From the NCBI RefSeq assembly GCF_001544075.1, contig NZ_BCNT01000003.1, forward strand, positions 310,001 through 374,000: DNA of 64,000 bases. The letters run 5' to 3'. Made by a program: the position numbers and the translations under genes. Position 1 is the stretch's first letter. Each line of letters opens with the position of its first letter. The notes beneath the pieces were generated by a model. It worked only from the letters and a program-made list of their open reading frames with translations. It had not been told where the DNA came from and did not search any database. Below are positions 45,874 to 54,996 of this stretch, piece by piece. Origin of the DNA: Comamonas terrae. Its GTDB lineage: Bacteria > Pseudomonadota > Gammaproteobacteria > Burkholderiales > Burkholderiaceae_C.

Positions 45874-46044
45874 ATGGCTGCTAAAGGCGGACGCGAAAAG
45901 ATCAAGCTGGAATCCACTGCAGGTACCGGCCACTTCTACACCACGACCAAGAACAAGAAGACGATGCCTGAAAAGATGTCGATCACGAAGTTCGACCCCA
46001 AGGCTCGCAAGCACGTCGAGTACAAGGAAGTGAAGCTGAAGTAA
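45874..46044 (+). CDS. rpmG: 50S ribosomal protein L33
   Basis: A 56-residue protein, [20 protein letters not shown], then [15 protein letters not shown] and [18 protein letters not shown], i.e. the Cys-free form of L33. An AAGGAG site lies 9 bases before the ATG. It follows rpmB by 20 bases and ends before a terminator. Confidence 0.97.
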   Translation: MAAKGGREKIKLESTAGTGHFYTTTKNKKTMPEKMSITKFDPKARKHVEYKEVKLK

Positions 46045-46058
46045 TTCGGCCTTGCTCC

Positions 46059-46096
46059 AAAAAAACCGCCTCACGCAAGTGCAGGCGGTTTTTTTA
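46059..46096 (+). terminator. Terminator of rpmB-rpmG
   Basis: An A run, a stem built on ACCGCC/GGCGGT with an inner CAC/GTG pair and a GCAA loop, and seven T. A TATACT element a little further on (about 46135) may be the -10 of the next gene. Confidence 0.82.
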
Positions 46097-46171
46097 TGCA
46101 CGCAGTGGCCGAAGGCCCGCGCAGGAACCCTCCCTATACTTGGCGCTTTTCAACGAGGACGGAGGGATCCC

Positions 46172-46927
46172 ATGAATCGAGGAATGCCGGGTGCAGCACT
46201 GCTCATTTCGCTTGCCATGTCGCCAGCCGTCCTTGGCCAGACATTCGTATGCCCCACCGGTCCAGGGCCCGGCCAGCGGCAGGTCGGCATGACCGGAGGA
46301 TCGCCCGGCCTGGCATCCGTGCCCGTCTGCGTACAGAACGGTGCCGCTCCCGCGGCAAGCCAGCCTGCAGAGAGCTCGCCCGCCGACGCACTGGCCGGCA
46401 TGGCAGGCATCCACATGGACCTGTTGCGCGAAGGGCAGGAGCTCGTGGAGGAAGGCCAGAGGATTGCCCGGGACCCCGAGTTCCAGAAGCTGCGCAAGGG
46501 CTACTGGACTTTCTCGCATGACGAGCGGAATCCGCGCTCGGGTCTGCAATGCGCCGCGACTTTCGGCAGCCTGTCCGGCGCCGTCCAGCTTTCCGGGCCG
46601 ACTGCCTCGCACAAGGGCGCACTCCTGACCTTTCTGGGCATGGACATTCCCAAACCCGCCAGCCCCCGGAAAGTCAGAACCACCCTGGTCCAGAACAAGG
46701 AGCAGCCCCAGGAAGTAGGCGCGATCAACTACGCCATTACCGAGGGGAAATGGGGCGCTCTCGCCTTTGCGCTTGCAGGGCCCGAAGCGCTGATCAAGGA
46801 GCTGGAGGAACAGGCGGACTTCAGGGTGTCCGTTGACGGCAGGAACGTCATCACCACCTTCTACAAAGAAGGCTCCAAGGCCCGCGAATACATGCGCCAA
46901 TGCCTTGCGGGCCAGCTGGCGAAGTAG
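46172..46927 (+). CDS. Exported protein of unknown function
   Basis: A 251-residue protein preceded by a strong GGAGG ribosome site; the longer frame begins in the rpmG terminator and is rejected. The N-terminus MNRGMPGAALLISLAMSP with AVLGQ is a Sec signal peptide. The mature part has three or four Cys (FVCPTGPGPG, VPVCVQNG, LQCAATFG and a C-terminal RQCLAGQLAK) and no membrane span. No family is recognised. The gene stands alone between rpmG and a convergent regulator. Confidence 0.72.
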   Translation: MNRGMPGAALLISLAMSPAVLGQTFVCPTGPGPGQRQVGMTGGSPGLASVPVCVQNGAAPAASQPAESSPADALAGMAGIHMDLLREGQELVEEGQRIARDPEFQKLRKGYWTFSHDERNPRSGLQCAATFGSLSGAVQLSGPTASHKGALLTFLGMDIPKPASPRKVRTTLVQNKEQPQEVGAINYAITEGKWGALAFALAGPEALIKELEEQADFRVSVDGRNVITTFYKEGSKAREYMRQCLAGQLAK

Positions 46928-46984
46928 GAACGCCGCTCTTGCGGAGACGTCCCGCCGTACTTCCAAGCGGCCGGGCTCCCGCTC

Positions 46985-48499
46985 CTAGCTGCGCGGATTC
47001 TGGCCCAGCTGCCTGCAGGCCATTGCGCCCAGCGTGGCCATGGCCTGCTCCATCAAGCCATCGACGGGATGGGTACAGGCCAGACGCATGCAGTGCTCAT
47101 AGCGGCCCGAATTGGAAAACATGCTTCCGGGCGCAATGCGTATGCCCTTGTCCAGTGCGGCCGCGAACAGCTCGGACGTGGACATCTCCGCAGGAAACTC
47201 CAGCCACAGGCACAGTCCCCCGGCAGGCAGGCTCAGGCGCGTACCCACAGGAAAGTGCCGCGCCACCAGCCTGGCCATGGCTTCGCGCTGCTTGCGCAGC
47301 AATTGCCTGAGCTTTTCCAGGCTGCGCTGGTGTGTGGGCGAGCCCAGCACTTCGGCCACCACGAGCTGGCCCAGCGTCTGGGTGTTTCGGCTTTGCGCGA
47401 ACTTGAGCATCTGCACCCGTCCATGCCACTGGCCCGCATTCATCCAGCCCTGGCGCAACCCGGGCGCCAGGCTTTTGTTGAAGGCCTGGCAATAGATCAC
47501 ATGGCCTGAAACGCTGTCCCAGGCCTTGAGCGGACGGACAGCCTGCGGCCCCTCCACGAACAGGCCGTAGGAATCGTCTTCGATCAGCGCCGCGCCATGG
47601 GTGGCGCACAGCGCGACCAGCCGGGCCTTGTGCTCGTCGGGCATGCGCGCACCCAGCGGCATCTGCAGCTCGGGCACGACCACCACCGCCTTCAGGCGCG
47701 GCTGCGTCTGGAAGGCCAGCTCCAGCGCCTCGATCGACATGCCCGTGCGCGGGCTGCAGGGGATCTCCAGCGCCTTCAGCTGCAGCGATTCGACGACCTG
47801 CAGCAGCCCGTAATAGGTGGGCGACTCCACGGCCACCATATCCCCTGGCGAGGCCACGGCGGCCAGCGCCAGGCTGACGCCTTCGGAGTTGCCGGTGGTG
47901 GCCAGCACATCTGCCGGCGCCACGCGGATGCCCGACGCCAGCGCCCGTCGCGCCATGGCCTGCTGGAACTCGGGATGGTTGCCCTGGTTGGCCAGCAGCG
48001 AGCGTCCCTGCGACAGCAGCGTCGGGTGCGCGCGCAGCAGGCGGGTGACGGTCTTGTTCAGGTAGTGATGGTCGAACAGCGCCGCCGGCGGCGTGCAGCC
48101 GCCGAGATCCATATACACATCCGCCTGCCGGCCCCGCTCCAGCAGCAGCGAGATGTGCTCGTTGATGCCCACGAAATGCGCATGGGGGTTGGGCTGCACG
48201 GGCTGGCTCAGGTCCGGTTCGCTGGCCAGCGGCAGGGCCGCCGCCGCGGCGCGCACAAAATAGCCGACGCGGGGCCTGGCTTCCAGGCAGCCGTGCTCTT
48301 CCAGATAGCGCAGCACCTGCAGGGCCGTGGACAGGCTGATGTCGTGCCGTGCCATCAGCTCGCGCACCGAAGGCATGCGCTCACCCGCCTTGAGCGTGCC
48401 CAGCGCAATAGCCGTGCCATAGGTGGCGGCCAGCCGCTGGTACAGCGGCAAGGCCGGATTTGCAGCTGGCGAGGACTCAAGAACGGCAGGTGTCAGCAT
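46985..48499 (-). CDS. MocR-type transcriptional regulator (GntR helix-turn-helix fused to aminotransferase fold)
   Basis: A 504-residue fusion. Residues 15-85 form a GntR winged helix (YQRLAATYGTAIALGTLKAG, ERMPSVRELMARHDISLSTA). Residues 110-490 form a class I aminotransferase fold with the PLP lysine in YCQAFNKSLAPGLRQGW and the ATTGNSEGVSLAL substrate loop. MocR proteins sense PLP or amino-compound metabolites and control genes nearby, often divergent ones. Here the divergent gene at 48700 is weak, so the target is unknown. Confidence 0.92.
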   Translation of the reverse strand: MLTPAVLESSPAANPALPLYQRLAATYGTAIALGTLKAGERMPSVRELMARHDISLSTALQVLRYLEEHGCLEARPRVGYFVRAAAAALPLASEPDLSQPVQPNPHAHFVGINEHISLLLERGRQADVYMDLGGCTPPAALFDHHYLNKTVTRLLRAHPTLLSQGRSLLANQGNHPEFQQAMARRALASGIRVAPADVLATTGNSEGVSLALAAVASPGDMVAVESPTYYGLLQVVESLQLKALEIPCSPRTGMSIEALELAFQTQPRLKAVVVVPELQMPLGARMPDEHKARLVALCATHGAALIEDDSYGLFVEGPQAVRPLKAWDSVSGHVIYCQAFNKSLAPGLRQGWMNAGQWHGRVQMLKFAQSRNTQTLGQLVVAEVLGSPTHQRSLEKLRQLLRKQREAMARLVARHFPVGTRLSLPAGGLCLWLEFPAEMSTSELFAAALDKGIRIAPGSMFSNSGRYEHCMRLACTHPVDGLMEQAMATLGAMACRQLGQNPRS

Positions 48500-48699
48500 G
48501 ATAGTGAAAGCGCTTTTCCGTCCCCATCATGCCAGCCGATCCTGTTCTGCAACAGATACAGATAAGCCGCGAACCGACCGGAACAGCCGCCGGAAAATCT
48601 GCATTGATACGCCTGCCCCGGCCGGATGCTGTGCCTGTCGTCAAACCGGGCCCCAACCTAAGCTGGAAACCCTGAATCACCTCCAAACAGGGCCATCCC

Positions 48700-49086
48700 G
48701 TGCATACCGAAACCCGCCAAAACAGCGCCTCGCAGCGCCACCCACTGTCCCCCGGCCAGATGCTGACACTGGCACTGACCGAAGGCAGCACCCTGACCTG
48801 CCTGGGTGCGCCCATCCAGCTGAGCGCCACGCCGCTGGCGGCCTTGGATGCCTGCTCGGGCTACAGCATGTGCCTGCGCAACGGGCAAAGCTGGCGCGCA
48901 CCCGGCAGGCTCTGGGTCCAGCTGGTCTGCGTGGGCGAGCGCAGCAGCGTGCAGGTGCAGCCGGGCATGCCCGCAGCCAGCAAAAACCGCCTCGGCCTTG
49001 AGGGCCTGAGGCGGTGGATTGCTCGCTACCGGCCAGGCGGCCGCGAATCCGCTACCGGCATCAAGCGTGGGCAGCGCGCAGCTTGA
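48700..49086 (+). CDS. Possible DUF2917-like small protein
   Basis: A 128-residue frame starting with GTG. Residues 15-85 (LSPGQMLTLALTEGSTLTCL, then LWVQLVCVGERSSVQVQPG) look like a small beta-rich domain comparable to DUF2917. The last 35 residues run across the minus-strand terminator of the desaturase and are probably not conserved. It is divergent from the MocR regulator, which could control it. Weak start and overlap make this tentative. Confidence 0.42.
   Translation: MHTETRQNSASQRHPLSPGQMLTLALTEGSTLTCLGAPIQLSATPLAALDACSGYSMCLRNGQSWRAPGRLWVQLVCVGERSSVQVQPGMPAASKNRLGLEGLRRWIARYRPGGRESATGIKRGQRAA
48982..49014 (-). terminator. Terminator of the desaturase gene
   Basis: On the minus strand a stem CCGCCTC/GAGGCGG (49008-49014 with 48987-48993), extended by GGCC pairs, is followed by five U (A at 48982-48986). 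It lies about 50 bases after the desaturase stop. Confidence 0.75.
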
Positions 49087-50293
49087 CGGAGAACTCCTTG
49101 AGCATGGCGATGCCGCTGGCTTCGGCACGCTGGCACCAGGCCTGCAGCTGGCTGGTCAGCTGTTCGCGGCTCAGCGTGGTGTTGAGCCACAGCTGGCGCA
49201 GCTCCTCGCGCATGATCAGCATCTGGTCGATCACGGGATGGGCCGCGCGCGCCTGGGCCAGCTGGGCCTGGGCGCGCTCGGGCACCTTGTCGTTGTCGCG
49301 ATGCAGCCAGCGCTGGGCTGCCAGCAGCAGCGAGACATCGGCCTTCTGGGCCTTGCGCTGCCTGAGCACGTCCAGCTCCTGCCGCACGGCGGCACGCACG
49401 CCGCGCGCATAGCGGGCCATGACTTCGTAGCGATTGGCAATCACGGCCTCGAGAGTCAGCTCGTCGGCCACGGGCTTGACGGCGCCCATGCGCAAGCGCG
49501 GCGGCGTCTTCTTGACCTTGGCCCAGCCCATCTTCTGCATGGCGCTGATATAGAGCCAGCCGATGTCGAACTCGTAGCGCTTGACAGAGAACTTGGCCGA
49601 GGTCGGATAGGTATGGTGGTTGTTGTGCAGCTCCTCGCCGCCGATGATCAACCCCCAGGGCACGAGATTGGTGGAGGCATCGGGCGCCTCGTAGTTGCGG
49701 TAACCCCAGTAGTGGCCCACGCCATTGACCACGCCGGCCGCCCAGAACGGAATCCAGACCATCTGCACGGCCCAGATGGACAGGCCGATGGCGCCGAACA
49801 GCGCCACATCGAGGATCAGCATCAGCGAGGGGCCCAGCACCGAATGGCGGTACACATTGCGCTCCATCCAGTCGTCGGGCGTGCCGTGGCCGAACTTGCG
49901 CAGCGTGTCCTCGTTTTTCGCTTCCTCGCGGTACAGCTCGGCGCCGCGGCGCATCACGGTGCCCAGGCCGCGTGTCTGCGGGCTGTGCGGATCTTCGGCG
50001 GTCTCGCACTTGGCATGGTGCTTGCGGTGGATGGCCACCCATTGCTTGGTGACCATGCCCGTGCCCAGCCACAGCCAGAAGCGGAAGAAATGCGAGGGCA
50101 CAGGCCCCAAGTCCAATGCCCGGTGGGCCTGGCAACGGTGCAGGTAGATGGTGACCGCGGCGATGGTGATGTGCGTGGTGGCCAGGGTATAGAGCAGCAG
50201 CTGCCACCACGACAGCTCCCACAGGCCATTGGCCAGCCAATTCACCAATCCGTCCACAACCGCACTCCCGTTCAAGCCGATATCCAGCGCCAT
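49061..50293 (-). CDS. Membrane fatty acid desaturase
   Basis: A 410-residue protein from the ATG at 50293; ATGs at 50350 and 50374 are possible. It is a di-iron desaturase of the acyl-CoA/acyl-lipid delta-9 type with all three histidine boxes: HRCQAHR, HRKHH (IHRKHHAKCE) and HNNHH (EELHNNHHTYP). Spans lie near residues 30-50 and 145-190. The C-terminal 100 residues form a helical, charged extension (LRMGAVKPVADELTLEAVIA). It introduces double bonds into membrane lipids, probably under low temperature. Confidence 0.88.
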   Translation of the reverse strand: MALDIGLNGSAVVDGLVNWLANGLWELSWWQLLLYTLATTHITIAAVTIYLHRCQAHRALDLGPVPSHFFRFWLWLGTGMVTKQWVAIHRKHHAKCETAEDPHSPQTRGLGTVMRRGAELYREEAKNEDTLRKFGHGTPDDWMERNVYRHSVLGPSLMLILDVALFGAIGLSIWAVQMVWIPFWAAGVVNGVGHYWGYRNYEAPDASTNLVPWGLIIGGEELHNNHHTYPTSAKFSVKRYEFDIGWLYISAMQKMGWAKVKKTPPRLRMGAVKPVADELTLEAVIANRYEVMARYARGVRAAVRQELDVLRQRKAQKADVSLLLAAQRWLHRDNDKVPERAQAQLAQARAAHPVIDQMLIMREELRQLWLNTTLSREQLTSQLQAWCQRAEASGIAMLKEFSVKLRAAHA

Positions 50294-50416
50294 GCGCCAA
50301 AGGCCCAGGCAAAAAGCGTGCTCGCTTCCGCGAAGCACGAGAACTGCCATTTTAGGTGGACGCCCTACATCCACACAGCCCTTTGTCTGACGGGGGATAC
50401 TGGATTTGCCGGGAAT

Positions 50417-51748
50417 TTACGCTTTTTTCATCCAAACTGCCGCAAAAAATCCATCGGTTTCATGGCGGTGGGGCCACAGGCGCACATAACGCCGGCCGTC
50501 CTCGCCGCCGCTGCACAGCGCATCGCCGCCCTCGACCTTGAGCTGTTCCAGCAGCTCGCCGGCGCTCAGCGGCACGAAGTCCGGGTGCGCAGCCGAAAAG
50601 GCCTCGGCAATGGCTTCGTTCTCCTGCGGCAGGATGGAGCAGGTGGCATAGACCAGGCGGCCGCCGGCCTTCACCAGGCGGGCGCTGCTTTCGAGGATGG
50701 CTGCCTGCTTTTGCGTCAGCTCTTCCACGGCCTTGGGGCTCTGGCGCCACTTGAGGTCGGGATTGCGGCGCAGCGTGCCCAGGCCCGAGCAGGGCGCATC
50801 GACCAGCACGCGGTCGATCTTGCCGGCCAGGCGCTTGATGCGCTCGTCGCGCTCATGGGCAATGGCCGCCGGGTGCACATTGGACAGGCCCGAGCGCGCC
50901 AGGCGCGGCTTCAGGGCGTCGAGGCGGTGGCCCGACACGTCGAAGGCATAGAGGCGGCCGGTATTGCGCATGGCCGCGCCGACGGCCAGCGTCTTGCCGC
51001 CCGCGCCGGCGCAGAAGTCCACCACCATTTCGCCGCGCTTGGCGTCGAGCAGCAGGGCCAGCAGCTGCGAGCCCTCGTCCTGCACCTCGATGGCGCCGCG
51101 CGTGAAGGCATCCAGCCGGGCCAGCGCCGGCTTGCCATCCACGCGCAGGCCCCAGGGCGAATACGGCGTGGGCTGGGCCTGGATGCCGGCCTTTTCCAGT
51201 TCCTTGCGCACATCGGAGCGCTTGGCATTCAGGATGTTCACGCGCAGATCCAGCGGCGCGCTGCGCTCCATGCTCGCGGCCAAGGCCCAGAATGCATCGC
51301 CCAGCTGCGCCTTGAGCGGCGCCACCAGCCACTCAGGCAGATTGTGGCGATGGGCCTCCATCAGGTCCTCGGGCTGGATGCTTGCGCAGTCCTTGAGCCA
51401 TTTGAGCTCCTGCGGCAGCAGGGCTGCCTTCACGAAGCTGTCGCTGTCGAAGCCTTCACGGGCCCTGGTTTTGGGTTCCTTGCCGCTCTGTTCCTTGAGG
51501 CATTCGGCAAAACCCAGGATGGCCAGCCGGCGCTCGCGCGGGCCGCTGCCCGAATGCGCCAGCGCTTCGAACAACAGCTTCTTGCGCAGCACGGTGTAGG
51601 CGGTTTCGGCCAGGGTGGCGCGCTCGCGCGGGCCCAGGCTGCGGTTTTCACGGAAAAAGCGGGACACCACGGCATCGGCCGGATGTTCAAATGTCAGGGT
51701 GCGCTTGACGAGTTCGGTGCAAGCGTCGAGAAGCTGTTTGGGATGCAT
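50417..51748 (-). CDS. rsmB: rRNA (cytosine-5)-methyltransferase, RsmB type
   Basis: A 443-residue RNA m5C methyltransferase. The start ATG at 51748 gives MHPKQLLDACTELVKRTL; the longer frame is not supported. The N-terminal NusB/RsmB-like helical domain (to about 150) is followed by the AdoMet fold with VDFCAGAGGKTLA. The two catalytic Cys are in DAPCSGLGTLRRNPD and ATCSILPQENE. The target in E. coli RsmB is C967 of 16S rRNA; other members of the family look alike, so the exact site is inferred. Confidence 0.88.
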   Translation of the reverse strand: MHPKQLLDACTELVKRTLTFEHPADAVVSRFFRENRSLGPRERATLAETAYTVLRKKLLFEALAHSGSGPRERRLAILGFAECLKEQSGKEPKTRAREGFDSDSFVKAALLPQELKWLKDCASIQPEDLMEAHRHNLPEWLVAPLKAQLGDAFWALAASMERSAPLDLRVNILNAKRSDVRKELEKAGIQAQPTPYSPWGLRVDGKPALARLDAFTRGAIEVQDEGSQLLALLLDAKRGEMVVDFCAGAGGKTLAVGAAMRNTGRLYAFDVSGHRLDALKPRLARSGLSNVHPAAIAHERDERIKRLAGKIDRVLVDAPCSGLGTLRRNPDLKWRQSPKAVEELTQKQAAILESSARLVKAGGRLVYATCSILPQENEAIAEAFSAAHPDFVPLSAGELLEQLKVEGGDALCSGGEDGRRYVRLWPHRHETDGFFAAVWMKKA

Positions 51749-51887
51749 GGGAGCGATTGTCCCACTGTCGCCCAAGCCCTGGCCTCTCTCCCGGTTCTCG
51801 CCGGCATGCCGTCGCAGATGTTTTCTCAAGCATCAAAATGGCGTACAGCCCTTACCTATCCAGCGCATCCCGCTATCGAATTGCATA

Positions 51888-52151
51888 ATGAGCCCACAAG
51901 ACCTTCCGCCGCTCATCGTCACCGAACCCGGCCTCTACGCGCACTACAAAGGCATGCGCTATGAAGTGATAGGCACCGTGCGCCACAGCGAGACACTGGA
52001 ATCCATGACGCTGTACCGCGCCCTGTATGGCGAACACGGCCTGTGGGTACGGCCCGCGGCCATGTTCAACGAAACCGTGGTCATAGACGGCGTGGAAAGG
52101 CCGCGCTTTCGCCGGCTGGCGGACACGGAAAAAGAACCTGAACAGCCCTGA
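51888..52151 (+). CDS. DUF1653 protein
   Basis: An 87-residue protein from the ATG at 51888. It matches the DUF1653 family by the core GLYAHYKGMRYEVIGTVRHS and TLYRALYGEHGLWVRPAAMF. The function of the family is unknown. It is flanked by rsmB and purN, both on the opposite strand. Confidence 0.82.
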   Translation: MSPQDLPPLIVTEPGLYAHYKGMRYEVIGTVRHSETLESMTLYRALYGEHGLWVRPAAMFNETVVIDGVERPRFRRLADTEKEPEQP

Positions 52152-52176
52152 GCACGGGCGCATCAAGCGCCACCCG

Positions 52177-52758
52177 CTATCGATTCTTGAGCAGATTGAG
52201 GACAGCGCGCGGGTAGATCACATGCTCCTGCACCAGCACGCGCGCGGCCAGTGCCTCGGCCGTGTCGCCCGGCAGGATGGGCACGACGGCCTGCTCGAGA
52301 ATCGGGCCCACGTCGAGCTCCGCCGTGACGCGATGCACCGTGGCGCCGGCGAACTTGCAGCCCGCGGCTATGGCGCGCTGGTGCGTATGCAGGCCCGTGA
52401 AGGCCGGCAGCAGCGAGGGATGGATGTTGACCATGCGCCCCTCGTAGTGCGCCACAAAGCCCGGCGTGAGAATGCGCATGAAGCCGGCCAGCACCACCAG
52501 ATCGGGCGCATGGCGGTCTATCACCTGCATCAGCTGGGCGTCGAAGGCCTCGCGGCTGTCGAACTGCCTGTGATCCAGCACCTCGGTGGCGATGCCGTTG
52601 TCGCGCGCAAAGGCCAGCCCCTGGGCCTCGGCCTTGTTGCTCACCACCGCAGCAACCCTGGCGTTGTACTGCTTTGCCCAGTTCTGCTGCTGGGATGCAC
52701 GCACAATGGCGGCCATGTTCGAGCCGCCGCCCGAAATCAGGATCACGATGTTTTTCAT
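52177..52758 (-). CDS. purN: Phosphoribosylglycinamide formyltransferase
   Basis: A 193-residue enzyme of purine synthesis that formylates GAR with 10-formyl-THF. The start ATG at 52758 gives MKNIVILISGGGSNMAAI, the conserved phosphate loop; the longer frame overlaps the divergent gene. Catalytic residues are seen in NIHPSLLPAF (Asn and His) and in AELDVGPIL (Asp). Confidence 0.96.
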   Translation of the reverse strand: MKNIVILISGGGSNMAAIVRASQQQNWAKQYNARVAAVVSNKAEAQGLAFARDNGIATEVLDHRQFDSREAFDAQLMQVIDRHAPDLVVLAGFMRILTPGFVAHYEGRMVNIHPSLLPAFTGLHTHQRAIAAGCKFAGATVHRVTAELDVGPILEQAVVPILPGDTAEALAARVLVQEHVIYPRAVLNLLKNR

Positions 52759-52837
52759 GGGCGGCGATTGTCGCACTACCGGGCTTTCCCTTAGCCCGAG
52801 TTCTTGTGTGCCGCCCTGTGCCTTTTGAGGAGACTCC

Positions 52838-53551
52838 ATGCCCTTCGATCCCAGAACCGCCCCGCTGACCGCCGTGGAGGCCCGCGTGCTGGCCACACTG
52901 ATGGAAAAGGCGCGCACCGTGCCCGACAGCTATCCGCTGACGCTCAACGCCCTGGTCACCGGCTGCAACCAGAAATCCAGCCGCGATCCGGTGATGGAAG
53001 TGAGCGAATCCCAGGCCCAGGAAGCGCTGGACAGCCTGCGCTTCAGGACGCTGGCGGTACAAATCAGCGGCAGCCGCGCCACGCGCTGGGAGCACAACTT
53101 CCCGCGCGGCGTGGGCGTGCCCGACCAGTCGGCCGTGCTGCTGGCGCTGCTGATGCTGCGCGGCCCGCAGACGGCCGGCGAGCTGCGCATCAACTCCGAG
53201 CGCTGGCACCGCTTTGCCGATATTTCCTCGGTCGAGGCATTCCTGGACGAGCTGCGCGAGCGCAGCGAGGAAAAAGGCGGCCCGCTGGTGGTGCAGCTGC
53301 CGCGCGCGCCCGGCGCCCGCGAACAGCGCTGGGCGCACCTGCTGTGCGGCCCGGTCGATATCGCGGCCCTGCAAGGCGCGGCCAGCGCGGCACCGGCCGG
53401 CAATGCACCGGCCCTGCAGCAGCGCGTGGATGCGCTGGAGGCCGAAGTGGCCCGCCTGCGCGCCACCGTGCTGCAGCTGTGCGAGGCCCTGGGCGTGGAA
53501 AGCCCGCTGCAGGATGCGGCACCCGGCACCGCAGGCGGCCCGGCTGGCTGA
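52838..53551 (+). CDS. YceH-family (DUF480) protein
   Basis: A 237-residue protein with two winged-helix domains: [40 protein letters not shown], and [21 protein letters not shown] short C-terminal coiled coil ([20 protein letters not shown]) follows. A GAGGAGACTCC site precedes the ATG. The family (UPF0502) is widespread and its role unknown. Confidence 0.87.
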   Translation: MPFDPRTAPLTAVEARVLATLMEKARTVPDSYPLTLNALVTGCNQKSSRDPVMEVSESQAQEALDSLRFRTLAVQISGSRATRWEHNFPRGVGVPDQSAVLLALLMLRGPQTAGELRINSERWHRFADISSVEAFLDELRERSEEKGGPLVVQLPRAPGAREQRWAHLLCGPVDIAALQGAASAAPAGNAPALQQRVDALEAEVARLRATVLQLCEALGVESPLQDAAPGTAGGPAG

Positions 53552-53667
53552 AGGCCGCCGCGCTTCCTCCTGGGGTTTTCACCAAAGCCGGGCCGATCTG
53601 TCGCAGCCTCGACAGCTGGAAAAAGAACGCGCGTGCTACAACCTGGACCTTCTCAGGAGACAAGCGC

Positions 53668-54849
53668 ATGGATCTGGCATTTACCCCCGAAGAACAAGCC
53701 TTTCGCGAAGAAGTCCGCACCTGGGTGCGGGCCCATCTGCCGGAGGAGATCGCGCACAAGGTGCGCAACGATTTGCGCCTGACGCGCGACGACCTGCAGC
53801 GCTGGGCCAAGATTCTCGGCAAGAAGGGCTGGCTGGCCTCGGGCTGGCCCGCCCAGTTCGGCGGACCCGGCTGGACCGCCGTGCAAAAGCATCTGTTCGA
53901 GGAAGAATGCGCCGCGGCCTGCGCGCCCGGCGTCGTGCCCTTCGGGCCGGTGATGGTGGCCCCCGTCATCATGGCCTACGGAAGCCCGGAGCAGCAAAAG
54001 CGCTTCCTGCCCGGCATCGCCAGCGGCGAAGTCTGGTGGAGCCAGGGCTATTCGGAGCCCGGCTCGGGCTCGGACCTGGCCAGCCTCAAGACCCGCGCCG
54101 AGCGCGTGGGCGACAAATACATCGTCAACGGCCAGAAGACCTGGACCACGCTGGGCCAGTACGGCGAGTGGATCTTCTGCCTGGTGCGCACCAGCAGCGA
54201 AGGCAAGCCCCAGACCGGCATCAGCTTCCTGCTGATCGACATGAAGTCCCCCGGCGTGACCGTGCGCCCCATCAAGCTGCTCGACGGCGAGTGCGAGGTC
54301 AACGAGGTCTTCTTCGACAACGTGGAAGTGCCCGCCGACCAGCTGATCGGCGAAGAGAACAAGGGCTGGACCTATGCCAAGCACCTGCTTTCGCACGAGC
54401 GCACCAACATCGCCGGCGTGAACCGCGCCAAGCGCGAGCTCGAGCGCCTCAAGCGCATCGCCAAGACCGAAGGCGTCTGGGACGACCAGCGCTTTCGCGA
54501 CCAGATCGCGCTGCTCGAAGTGGACATCGTGGCCCTGGAGATGCTGGTGCTGCGCGTGCTCTCGGCAGAGAAGTCTGGCAAGAACCCGCTGGACATCGCC
54601 GGCCTGCTCAAGATCAAGGGCAGCGAGATCCAGCAGCGCTATGCCGAGCTGATGATGCTGGCCGCCGGCCCCTACAGCCTGCCCTTCATCGAGGAAGCCA
54701 TGGAAGCCGGCTGGCAGGGCGACTTCCCGGGCGGCGTGGTGGCCAACGCGCCGCTGGCCTCGACCTATTTCAACATGCGCAAGACCACGATCTACGGCGG
54801 CAGCAACGAAGTACAGCGAAACATCGTCGCGCAGACGGTGCTGGGCTGA
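53668..54849 (+). CDS. Acyl-CoA dehydrogenase, large-type subunit of a probable heteromer
   Basis: A 393-residue flavoprotein starting at the ATG at 53668 with an AGGAGA ribosome site. Family motifs: QGYSEPGSGSDLASLKTRA (FAD and acyl binding) and YGGSNEVQRNIVAQ at the end. The Glu of the MCAD type (YEG) is replaced by Gly, but E244 in LLSHERTNIAG is placed as the alternative catalytic base of isovaleryl-CoA-type enzymes. With the next gene it resembles PimC/PimD-like or steroid-degrading FadE pairs. Substrate unknown; dicarboxylic, branched or ring acyl-CoA are candidates. Confidence 0.88.
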   Translation: MDLAFTPEEQAFREEVRTWVRAHLPEEIAHKVRNDLRLTRDDLQRWAKILGKKGWLASGWPAQFGGPGWTAVQKHLFEEECAAACAPGVVPFGPVMVAPVIMAYGSPEQQKRFLPGIASGEVWWSQGYSEPGSGSDLASLKTRAERVGDKYIVNGQKTWTTLGQYGEWIFCLVRTSSEGKPQTGISFLLIDMKSPGVTVRPIKLLDGECEVNEVFFDNVEVPADQLIGEENKGWTYAKHLLSHERTNIAGVNRAKRELERLKRIAKTEGVWDDQRFRDQIALLEVDIVALEMLVLRVLSAEKSGKNPLDIAGLLKIKGSEIQQRYAELMMLAAGPYSLPFIEEAMEAGWQGDFPGGVVANAPLASTYFNMRKTTIYGGSNEVQRNIVAQTVLG

Positions 54850-54996
54850 CCCGGAACTGGTGACGGCGACGATATTTCGCTTGCGCGAAAACGTACGACT
54901 CCCCCGTGCCCCCCTCCGGGAGGGGGTTCTAGCAAGAGCTTCGCTGGATGTGAAGGGCGCCAAGGTGCCGCATGCAGCCAGCATCAGGAGACTTTC

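Noticed and set aside
49019..51964. A 981-codon plus-strand frame
   Set aside because: It spans two unrelated minus-strand genes (desaturase and rsmB) and the gap between them, so it is a shadow.
54850..54996. The CCCCCCTCCGGGAGGGGG hairpin between the acyl-CoA dehydrogenase genes as a terminator
   Set aside because: It is followed by TTCTAGC rather than a run of T, so intrinsic termination is doubtful.
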